Shown here: positions 27,106 to 35,152 of the stretch, one piece after another | How the letters are laid out: the number at the start of each line of letters is the position of its first letter | Numbering within the stretch: position 1 is the first letter of the stretch | Source: Bacteroidota bacterium | GTDB taxonomy: Bacteria > Bacteroidota > Bacteroidia > UBA4408 | Assembly: GCA_016718805.1 (NCBI GenBank) | Contig: JADKCP010000004.1 | Location: forward strand, 372,001-436,000 | DNA: 64,000 nt | Direction of reading: 5' to 3' | The notes under the pieces: generated by a model | The model's database searches: none | Seen by the model: the letters and a program-made list of their open reading frames with translations, nothing else | Told to the model about the DNA's origin: nothing | Translations under genes and position numbers: made by a program

Positions 27106-28662
27106 TTAAAAATCAAACTTAATTCCTTGTGCCAAAGGTAAACCAGTGCTGTAATTGATGGTATTTGTTTGGCGGCGCATGTATGCTTTCCAGGCATCGC
27201 TTCCACTTTCTCTTCCGCCTCCTGTTTCCTTTTCTCCACCAAAAGCACCTCCAATTTCGGCACCTGAAGTTCCTATATTTACGTTGGCAATTCCACAATC
27301 GCTTCCTTGCACGGAAAGGAATTTCTCCATTTCGCGCATGTTCGTTGTGAAGATGGCTGATGATAAACCTTGAGGAACTCCATTTTGTAAATCAATTGCT
27401 TCTTCAATTGTACTGTACTTCATAACATATAAAATTGGAGCGAAAGTTTCTTCACACACTTTTTTACTATTGTTCTTCACTTCGATGATGCATGGATTCA
27501 CATAGCAGCCTGATTCGTAGCCTGCACCTTCCATGCTATTTCCACCACATAAAACTTTTCCGCCCTCTGATTTTGCTGCTTCAATTGCCGCAGTAAATTC
27601 TTTTACTGCACCCGCATCAATGAGAGGCCCAACATGATTGCTTTCGTCCAATGGATTACCAATTCGAAGTTGTGTATAAGCTTTTTTTAAGGATTCAATT
27701 GTTTTGTCGTAAACATTTTCATGAACGATTAGTCGGCGTGTTGAGGTACATCGTTGACCAGCTGTTCCCACCGCTCCAAACACTACTCCCGGAACTAACA
27801 ATTTCATATCGGCATTTTCAGAAACGATGATGGCATTGTTTCCACCTAGTTCTAAAATTGTTTTTCCGAAACGCTCCGCTACCATTGAAGAAACTCTACG
27901 TCCAATACGTGTTGAACCGGTGAAAGAAACCATTGGGATTCGCTTGTCTGCATTCATCAAATCACCCGTTTCATTACCTATTAAAACACAACTTACACCT
28001 TCTGGAACGTTGTTGGCTTTAAGCACATCGGCAATTATATTTTGGCAAGCGATCGCACACAATGGAGTTTTGGAACTAGGTTTCCATACACATACATCAC
28101 CACAAACCCAAGCAATAGCTGCATTCCAGCTCCATACTGCTACAGGGAAATTAAAAGCTGAAATAACACCCACAATTCCAAGTGGGTGCCATTGTTCGTA
28201 CATACGGTGTTGCGGACGTTCGCTGTGCATACTTAAACCGTAAAGCTGGCGCGATAAACCCACTGCAAAATCGCAGATATCAATCATTTCCTGCACTTCT
28301 CCTTTACCTTCCTGCAAACTTTTTCCCATTTCGTAGGAAACCAGTTCGCCCAACTCATTTTTGAACTTGCGGAATTGTTCACCCATTTGGCGTACAATTT
28401 CTCCACGTTTTGGAGCAGGAATCATGCGCCAAACTTTGAAAGCTTCTTCGGCAGTTTTAATGGTGCGTTCATAATCTTCTGCTGTTGCAGCATTCACACT
28501 GGCTATAAGTTTACCATCTACAGGTGAATAAGAATCAATTTTTTTTCCTTTGGTTTGAACATGGGTTAAACCGGTAGAAGCTCCAAAATTGATTTCCTTA
28601 ATCCCAAGTGTTTCAAGGGTTTTTGCGATGCTTGATTTTTTATTTAAAACGGTAGGGCTCAT
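27106..28662 (-). CDS. Aldehyde dehydrogenase, ALDH7 (antiquitin)-type
   Basis: 518 residues. Catalytic Cys305 lies in AGQRCTSTRR and the general base Glu271 in ILELGGNNA. The NAD motif FTGSTRIGRRV is at about 247-257. The start (LGIKEINFGASTG) and overall length fit the ALDH7A1/AmaB branch, which oxidises alpha-aminoadipate semialdehyde in lysine breakdown. The exact substrate is inferred from family only. A TACCTTTG element precedes it and a terminator follows it, so it is a single-gene unit. Confidence 0.92.
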   Translation of the reverse strand: MSPTVLNKKSSIAKTLETLGIKEINFGASTGLTHVQTKGKKIDSYSPVDGKLIASVNAATAEDYERTIKTAEEAFKVWRMIPAPKRGEIVRQMGEQFRKFKNELGELVSYEMGKSLQEGKGEVQEMIDICDFAVGLSRQLYGLSMHSERPQHRMYEQWHPLGIVGVISAFNFPVAVWSWNAAIAWVCGDVCVWKPSSKTPLCAIACQNIIADVLKANNVPEGVSCVLIGNETGDLMNADKRIPMVSFTGSTRIGRRVSSMVAERFGKTILELGGNNAIIVSENADMKLLVPGVVFGAVGTAGQRCTSTRRLIVHENVYDKTIESLKKAYTQLRIGNPLDESNHVGPLIDAGAVKEFTAAIEAAKSEGGKVLCGGNSMEGAGYESGCYVNPCIIEVKNNSKKVCEETFAPILYVMKYSTIEEAIDLQNGVPQGLSSAIFTTNMREMEKFLSVQGSDCGIANVNIGTSGAEIGGAFGGEKETGGGRESGSDAWKAYMRRQTNTINYSTGLPLAQGIKFDF

Positions 28663-28692
28663 TGCTTTTTTATTTGCTGATTTTTAAGGATG

Positions 28693-28700
28693 CAAAGGTA
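28693..28700 (-). promoter_or_regulatory. TAnnTTTG promoter element of the aldehyde dehydrogenase gene
   Basis: TACCTTTG on the minus strand. Transcription would start near 28686, giving a ~24-base leader before the ATG at 28662. No clear -33 TTTG was found. Confidence 0.45.
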
Positions 28701-29114
28701 GGAAATACTATTGAAACTAGTTGCTATAAGTAATTTGTGTTGTAACAGAATGAGAATGAGAATCAGAAACAGAATGAGAATGAGAACGAGAATTTAGTTT
28801 TTCGCCATTTCTTTTAAGGCTTTCAATAAATTTTCGAGATTTCATTTTTTTTTATGAATGATTACTGTCATCGGGCAAGGCCTATGTTTTCGTATGAAAT
28901 TACATGGAACTCTTCCCAACCAATTGCTTAGGACTATTAGGTGTGGAAATGGAATATGATAGCATATTTACAAATTGCAGACCTGCCAATTGCTTTTGTT
29001 GTATAACCACATACAGCCGTTTATTGCATTTGAACGCATGTGAAAGTTTATTCATCGAAAGAAGGCTAGAGGCTTAAATTTACTTTCTAATTTTAAAAAT
29101 TATAAGCTGTAAAA
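28701..29114. other. Intergenic region with low-complexity repeats and a possible gene remnant
   Basis: Holds the GAGAATG repeats (28747-28792) and a 42-codon minus-strand open frame (28717-28845) whose start reads MKSRKFIESLKRNGEKLN and whose tail, encoded by the repeats, is Ser/His-rich (SHSHSVSDSHSHSV). This could be the C-terminal remnant of a longer gene, but the evidence is weak. The remaining ~270 bases before 29115 show no gene; a near-consensus element TAAATTTA near 29075 may belong to the first Ycf48-like gene. Confidence 0.5.
28747..28792. repeat. Purine-rich AGAATG hexamer repeats
   Basis: Tandem, slightly degenerate AGAATG/AGAAAC units. The 14-mer AATGAGAATGAGAA occurs at 28749-28762 and 28773-28786, and once more at 37941-37954 on the far side of the three-gene paralogous cluster. 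Confidence 0.8.
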
Positions 29115-31841
29115 ATGAAATTAAAAACATTGACTTTTCTAGTTCTAAGTCTCTTATTGAGTCAATCTTTAAAAGCTCAATGGACAAAAATTTACGGCCC
29201 TACCTATGAACGAGGAAAAATTTTTTTTACCTCCGCAAATATTGGTTATGCTACAGGTGCTGGGTTTTATGCCTCTACTATTAAAACAGTTAATGGAGGT
29301 AGCACATGGTCATATGTATCCAGTTCTCGTGCTGATGTCATCTATTTCACAAGTAACAGTGTCGGGTATCTTGCAGGAGTTAACCAGTTTATAGAAAAAA
29401 CAATCAATGCAGGAACCAGCTGGACTTATCAGAGTTATTCTGCAGGGACGCAATGGCATTATTTTGACCTTTCGTTTCCCACGACCAACACTGGATACGT
29501 AGTTGGTGAGAATGGTATAATTAGAAAGACTGTAAATGGAGGTGCAAACTGGATAGCGCAATCCAGCGGAACAACAGAAACCCTTTATTCGGTTTCTTTT
29601 GTGAACGATTCGTTGGGATATATTGTCGGCAGCAATGGGCTGATAAAAAAAACAAGTGATGGGGGCGTAAATTGGGTAACTCAAACCAGCGGTACCAACC
29701 AAACGCTGTATAAGATTTTTTTTACAAGTGCACTTATAGGCCATGCTGTGGGAGGGGGTGGTATCATGCTGAAAACTACGAATGGTGGGACCAACTGGTA
29801 CACCCAGACCATTGTAACGAATCAAAGCCTTCATGATATCGTATTTGTAGATGCAGATACCGGTTATGCTGTTGGAGAGGGAGGTACCCTTTTAAAAACG
29901 ATCAACGCAGGTGCTTTTTGGGGTGCACAGCCCTCCGGAGTATCAACTAACCTTTACTCCATTTCATTTCCCGATTCACTAACCGGCTACATAGCAGGCT
30001 ATAATCCTGATCCCTATGGAATTTATGATGGTATTATTTTAAAGACAACAAATGGGGGAGGTCCAATCTACAGTTGCTCTCCTGTTTTAATAACGGCCCA
30101 ACCTCAAGATACTGCTATCTGTTCAGGAAACAATGCCACATTTAGTGTAATGGCTTACGGAGCTTCGCCCTTTTCCTATCACTGGTATAAAAATGGAGTA
30201 CTTGTAGATAGTACAATTTCTACCTCATCTCATTCTGACAATTATACAACTTCTATATTATCAACAGCGGATAGCGGGAGTATGATCTATTGTGTTGTAA
30301 CGAATCAGTGTTGGGATAATACCACTACTCAGGCAACAAGCGATACCGCAAATCTGCCGGTTCATTCCTCCTGTGCTCCTGTCAGTATAGTGAATGGGGT
30401 AAATAGCCAAAGTTTCACGTTGGGTTCAGTCACATCAATACCTTTTTCAATAACAGTATCCGGCACACCTCCTTTTATTTATAAATGGTATGTTGATAAT
30501 GTATTATCAAAAACAGATACAGTTTTGTCCAACAGCAGTTCATTCTTGTATTACATAAATAACTTCACTTCGCCCGGCACGTATGCAGTTTCATGCACTG
30601 TCAGCAATTGTTTTGACTGCGGTAGCGGAAGTGGTTCAAACTCGATAAACAGTTCGGGAACATTAGATATTTATTGTGTATACGGATCATTTTCAAGTTC
30701 TCCATCCAGTCAAACAAAAACTACTTGCGAAACGGCTACGTTTAATGCTTCCTTTACCGGAGGTGCCTGGGACCTTGATTTTAGGTGGTATAGGAACGGA
30801 GTTCTAATTCCCGGTGCAACTAGCCTATCTTATACTACACCAACGTTAACCATTGCAGACAATGGTAGTTCATATTATTGTCTGGCAACTTGGTGTGCAT
30901 TTGGACTTCATTATGAATCAAGTCAAACTAGTACCGCCACATTATCTATAATTCAACCTGCCTCGATTCTGCAACAACCGGTCAACCAATACTTACTACC
31001 AGGAACATCAACTACCTTCTCTACTTCTGTCAATGGTCCTCCGCCCTTTTCCTATTACTGGTATACCAATGGAGTTGTTTCCTCAAGCACATTAAATACC
31101 ACCTCTACAAATTCATCTTTCACAACACCTTCTCTTACCTTAGCAGATACCGGCAATTCCTACTATTGCATCATCACCAATGGAGCAGGCTGTTACTCTG
31201 TTACAAGTGATACCGCTCACTTCAATTGTGCAAGCTTTAATTCAATTTCACCAACGGCTTGTGATAGTTTTTCAATAAATGGACAAACTTATACTGCAAG
31301 TGGCATTTATACGCAAACATTGGTTAGCCAAAGTGGTTGTGATAGCACTCTTACCATTAATTTAGCTGTTACTAATTTAGTTGATTCTATTTTTCAAAAT
31401 GGAGCTACATTGAATTCTAGTATTGCAGGAGCAATTTATCAATGGGTGGATTGCGAAAATGGACTTGCTCCTATTGCCGGTGCTACCAGTCAATCTTTTA
31501 ATCCTACAGTCAATGGTTTTTATGCTTTGATTATTAGCAAAGGTTTATGTGTTGATACATCGGTTTGTTACAATGTTAATTCTGTTGGCATAAACAAATT
31601 GGATTTTGAAGATGGCATTTCTATTTTTCCTAGTCCGGTAAAGAATGTTTTACAAATTGCGAGTGCTTTGCATTTGATAAATGAAATTAATATTTACAAT
31701 AGCATTGGTGCACTTTTAATTCAACAAAAACAAAATAAAATGCAGGTAAGTATTGATTTAAGCAGCTATGCAAATGGAATTTATTTTGCTGAAATAAAAA
31801 CAGCAACAATGATTTTTAGAAGAAAAGTGTTAAAGGAGTAG
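29115..31841 (+). CDS. Ycf48-like/Ig-like T9SS surface protein, paralog 1 (908 aa)
   Basis: The signal peptide is MKLKTLTFLVLSLLLSQSLKAQ. Residues ~22-320 carry about seven repeats of ~45 aa with K-T-x-N/D-G-G-x-x-W (KTVNGGSTW, KTVNGGANW, KTSDGGVNW, KTTNGGTNW) and IGYAVG-like strands, i.e. a Ycf48/BNR-type beta propeller. Residues ~325-715 form four Ig-like modules (for example FSYHWYKNGVLVDS, FSYYWYTNGVVSS), each with W-Y-x-N-G and SYYC. A CDS-NGQTYT-SG-YTQTL-GCDSTLTINL module follows. The end is a T9SS type A domain with FPSPVKN, YNSIGALL, YANGIYFAEI and KVLKE. Exported to the surface; its target is unknown. Confidence 0.9.
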   Translation: MKLKTLTFLVLSLLLSQSLKAQWTKIYGPTYERGKIFFTSANIGYATGAGFYASTIKTVNGGSTWSYVSSSRADVIYFTSNSVGYLAGVNQFIEKTINAGTSWTYQSYSAGTQWHYFDLSFPTTNTGYVVGENGIIRKTVNGGANWIAQSSGTTETLYSVSFVNDSLGYIVGSNGLIKKTSDGGVNWVTQTSGTNQTLYKIFFTSALIGHAVGGGGIMLKTTNGGTNWYTQTIVTNQSLHDIVFVDADTGYAVGEGGTLLKTINAGAFWGAQPSGVSTNLYSISFPDSLTGYIAGYNPDPYGIYDGIILKTTNGGGPIYSCSPVLITAQPQDTAICSGNNATFSVMAYGASPFSYHWYKNGVLVDSTISTSSHSDNYTTSILSTADSGSMIYCVVTNQCWDNTTTQATSDTANLPVHSSCAPVSIVNGVNSQSFTLGSVTSIPFSITVSGTPPFIYKWYVDNVLSKTDTVLSNSSSFLYYINNFTSPGTYAVSCTVSNCFDCGSGSGSNSINSSGTLDIYCVYGSFSSSPSSQTKTTCETATFNASFTGGAWDLDFRWYRNGVLIPGATSLSYTTPTLTIADNGSSYYCLATWCAFGLHYESSQTSTATLSIIQPASILQQPVNQYLLPGTSTTFSTSVNGPPPFSYYWYTNGVVSSSTLNTTSTNSSFTTPSLTLADTGNSYYCIITNGAGCYSVTSDTAHFNCASFNSISPTACDSFSINGQTYTASGIYTQTLVSQSGCDSTLTINLAVTNLVDSIFQNGATLNSSIAGAIYQWVDCENGLAPIAGATSQSFNPTVNGFYALIISKGLCVDTSVCYNVNSVGINKLDFEDGISIFPSPVKNVLQIASALHLINEINIYNSIGALLIQQKQNKMQVSIDLSSYANGIYFAEIKTATMIFRRKVLKE

Positions 31842-31897
31842 TTTCTATTTACTATCAAAAGAACATCACTAAAAAACAAAATTAAGATTTTATGACT

Positions 31898-34800
31898 ATG
31901 AAAATAAAACTAAACTCTACCCTATTCCTTTGTTTTATTCTTTGCTGCTTCTTTGCTAGACAGGCAATTGCACAGTGGAGTGTAGTAGACACTTGGCCGG
32001 GCACTGTTAAAGATATTTACTTTACAGCAGCCGATACCGGATATGAAACAGGTCTCGGCGGAGTAACCCGAAAAACAAGTGATGGCGGAAACACATGGAC
32101 CATTAGTAATAGCAGTGAATTTGAGGTGCTTTTCTTTACAAATGACAGTGTTGGTTACCTTGCAGGTGCCAATCAAACCATTAAGAAAACAATGGATGCT
32201 GGATTAGTCTGGTTGAATCAAAGTTTTGGGAATGGTAATACCTTCTTTGACTTATCATTTCCTTCAGCAAATATTGGTTATGCAGTTGGCAGTAGCGGAT
32301 TAATTAAGAAAACAGTGAATGGAGGCTCTAATTGGACAGTTCTAGTTAGCTCGACAACACAAACCATAAATTCTGTATACTTTTTGAACGACACTGTTGG
32401 ATTTATAGCTGGAACTGGCGGCTTAATAAAAAAAACCATGGATGGTGGTTCAAATTGGGTAACTCAACATAGCGGAACAGATACCTTATTTTCAATCTAT
32501 TTTACTAGTGCACAAAATGGATTTGCAGTTGCAAATGGAGGAAAGATTTTCAAAACAAACAATGCAGGTTTAACCTGGATTTCACAAGCAAGTATTTCTA
32601 ACCAAAACCTAAATGATATATTATTTGTTGATGCAGATACCGGATATATTGTAGGGAATAAGGGAACCATTTTAAAAACGATTGACGGTGGTATGAATTG
32701 GAGGGTACAACCTACCGGATTAACCGCTAATCTGACTTCTATATCCATACCAAGTGCTCAGATTGGTTATATTGGAGGTTGGGAATATGCTTCTGCAGGG
32801 AATTATAAAAAAGCAATACTACTTAAGACAATAAATGGCGGTGGACCAACTTTAACTTGTACACCGGTATTTATTACGAATTCGTTTGGCGCAATTAACA
32901 CATGTTTGGGTAATACTAGCACTTTTACCATTTCTGCCTGGGGCACTCCCCCATTTTCTTATCGTTGGTATAAAAATGGGGTATTAATTGATAGTACAAT
33001 CGCAACAAGCTCAACAACAGATAACTATACTACTCCAGTGCTCACTAATGCAGATACTGGACATTTTGTTTATTGTAAAATTACAAATCAATGCTTGGGC
33101 GGAACAAGTACAACTGTATCTAGTGATACCATTCGGTTGCTTCGCCCGCAATGCATTCCTGTTAGTGCAGTTTATACTAATATGGGAACTGTTTTTGTTT
33201 ATCTTAATAGTCCAAACCCTATTGCTGGATATGCAACTTTTACTGCTTATGTAACAGGAACTCCTCCATTTACTTATAGTTGGTATGTAAATAATAATTT
33301 GCAATATACCACGACTGACACAGCAAAAAGCCAAACTTTCAATTACGCTGCAAATGGTGCAACTAGCTACCAAATTATGTGCAAGATATCAAATTGTGAT
33401 GGTTGCATTTCGGGAACTGGTGGTGGTACAAATGCAGTTTATTGTTATGGTATTTTAGACGCCAATTGCCCGATGGCAACATTTACCGATCCAATCAATC
33501 AAACTAAAACAACCTGTCAAACTGCAACATTTAGCGTTCCTGTTTATTGTACCAATTGCAATGATTTAGAATATTCCTGGTATAAAAACGGTACTTTAGT
33601 TAATAGCGGGTCAATGTCTACGTTTGGTTCATTCCCTGTTATTAGCTATACAACCCCTGCTTTAACGCTAGCAGATAATGGAAATACCTACACACTTCAT
33701 GTTGGTTATTGTTGGGATTTTATTTGGGGAGGCGGCTATTGGACTTCCAGTCCTGCAACCCTTACAGTTATTCAACCTGTAACCATTTCTCAGCAACCTG
33801 TAAATCAAATTATAGTTCCCGGCAACACTGCGACATTCTTAACTACAGTTGCAGGGCCTCCACCGTATTCGTATTCCTGGTATACCAATGGTGTGCTCTC
33901 TTCATCAACTCTAAATACTTCCTCGACAAGTTCTTCCTTTACTACACCTATACTTAACCAGACCGATTTTAATAACAGCTATTATTGCGTGGTGAGCAAC
34001 GGGGCCGGATGCTATACTACCACGAGTGATGTTGTGCATTTGCACTGTGCCAGTTTTCATTCAGTTGCACTTACGGGCTGTGATTCGGTTTCGCTAAATA
34101 ATCAAACTTATACACAAAGCGGTGATTATGTTCAGGTGTTTCCGGATTCACTGGGCTGTGATAGTATTCTTAACATACATGTTGCCTTGTTGGGAATAAA
34201 TAATAGCATCTTACAACAATTGCAAGACCTAAGTTTTCAACCTGGAAATGCTGCCTCCTTCACCACATCTGTAAATGGAAATCCTCCTTTCTCCTACTAT
34301 TGGTTCAAGAATGGAGTTGTGTTGGATAGCCTCCTTGCCAGCTCTGACAGCAGTGACACATTTAATATTCCTGCGCTTAGTCTGGTAGATATTGGGAGCT
34401 CTTATTCTTGTACTGTCATTTTTGGTGGTGGCTGTGATACGCTCTATAGCGACACAGCTCATTTGATTTGTACTACTTCCGGTGCCATCTCTCCTGTGGC
34501 TTGTGATAGCATTAGCATCAACGGACAAACCTATACCAGCTCCGGGCTGTATGTTCAAACCTTATCCAACAGCTGGGGCTGTGATAGTACCCTTACCATC
34601 AATTTAACGGTAACCAATATAATTGATTCTATTCTTCAAAATGGAAGTACGTTGAGTTCTAGTATATCCGGAGCCACCTATCAATGGGTGGATTGCGAAA
34701 ATGGATTTGCTGCTATTGCTGGTGCTACTAATCAATCCTTTGCTCCTATTGTAAATGGTTATTATGCCTTGATTATTAGCAAAGGTTTATGTGTTGACAC

Positions 34801-35083
34801 TTCTGCTTGTTACAATGTAAATTCTGTGGGCATAAACAAATTGGATTTTGAGGAAGGCATTACTATTTTTCCTAGTCCGGTAAAGAATATTTTACAAATA
34901 GCAAGCACCTCAATGTTGATTAATGAAATTAAGCTTTACAACAGCATTGGTGCGCTTTTAATTGAGCAAAAACAAAATAAAAAGCAGGTAAGTATTGATT
35001 TAAGCAGCCATGCAAATGGAATTTATTTTGTAGAAATTAAAACAGAAAAGGGACATATTCGCAAGAAGGTGGTGAAGGAATAA
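31898..35083 (+). CDS. Ycf48-like/Ig-like T9SS surface protein, paralog 2 (1061 aa)
   Basis: Start chosen at the second ATG (31898, MKIKLNSTLFLCF), which matches the MKLK start of the paralogs; an ATG at 31892 is possible. The signal ends at AIAQWS. The same N-terminal propeller (KTSDGGNTW, KTVNGGSNW, KTMDGGSNW, KTIDGGMNW) is followed by Ig-like modules. It has an extra Ig module and a second CDS-NGQTYT module (about residues 770-910), so it is ~150 residues longer than its neighbours. The T9SS end is FPSPVKN ... KKVVKE. It lies 56 bases after paralog 1 and probably shares its transcript. Confidence 0.9.
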   Translation: MKIKLNSTLFLCFILCCFFARQAIAQWSVVDTWPGTVKDIYFTAADTGYETGLGGVTRKTSDGGNTWTISNSSEFEVLFFTNDSVGYLAGANQTIKKTMDAGLVWLNQSFGNGNTFFDLSFPSANIGYAVGSSGLIKKTVNGGSNWTVLVSSTTQTINSVYFLNDTVGFIAGTGGLIKKTMDGGSNWVTQHSGTDTLFSIYFTSAQNGFAVANGGKIFKTNNAGLTWISQASISNQNLNDILFVDADTGYIVGNKGTILKTIDGGMNWRVQPTGLTANLTSISIPSAQIGYIGGWEYASAGNYKKAILLKTINGGGPTLTCTPVFITNSFGAINTCLGNTSTFTISAWGTPPFSYRWYKNGVLIDSTIATSSTTDNYTTPVLTNADTGHFVYCKITNQCLGGTSTTVSSDTIRLLRPQCIPVSAVYTNMGTVFVYLNSPNPIAGYATFTAYVTGTPPFTYSWYVNNNLQYTTTDTAKSQTFNYAANGATSYQIMCKISNCDGCISGTGGGTNAVYCYGILDANCPMATFTDPINQTKTTCQTATFSVPVYCTNCNDLEYSWYKNGTLVNSGSMSTFGSFPVISYTTPALTLADNGNTYTLHVGYCWDFIWGGGYWTSSPATLTVIQPVTISQQPVNQIIVPGNTATFLTTVAGPPPYSYSWYTNGVLSSSTLNTSSTSSSFTTPILNQTDFNNSYYCVVSNGAGCYTTTSDVVHLHCASFHSVALTGCDSVSLNNQTYTQSGDYVQVFPDSLGCDSILNIHVALLGINNSILQQLQDLSFQPGNAASFTTSVNGNPPFSYYWFKNGVVLDSLLASSDSSDTFNIPALSLVDIGSSYSCTVIFGGGCDTLYSDTAHLICTTSGAISPVACDSISINGQTYTSSGLYVQTLSNSWGCDSTLTINLTVTNIIDSILQNGSTLSSSISGATYQWVDCENGFAAIAGATNQSFAPIVNGYYALIISKGLCVDTSACYNVNSVGINKLDFEEGITIFPSPVKNILQIASTSMLINEIKLYNSIGALLIEQKQNKKQVSIDLSSHANGIYFVEIKTEKGHIRKKVVKE

Positions 35084-35152
35084 TAAGGATTGAAGATTAC
35101 ATCTTGGCACTTCATTTCGAAAGTAGAGTATAAAGAAAAAAATAAAATCAGA

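Noticed and set aside
28747..28792. Possible CRISPR-like array
   Set aside because: Repeat units are 6 bases, without unique spacers of constant length; no cas genes are in the window.
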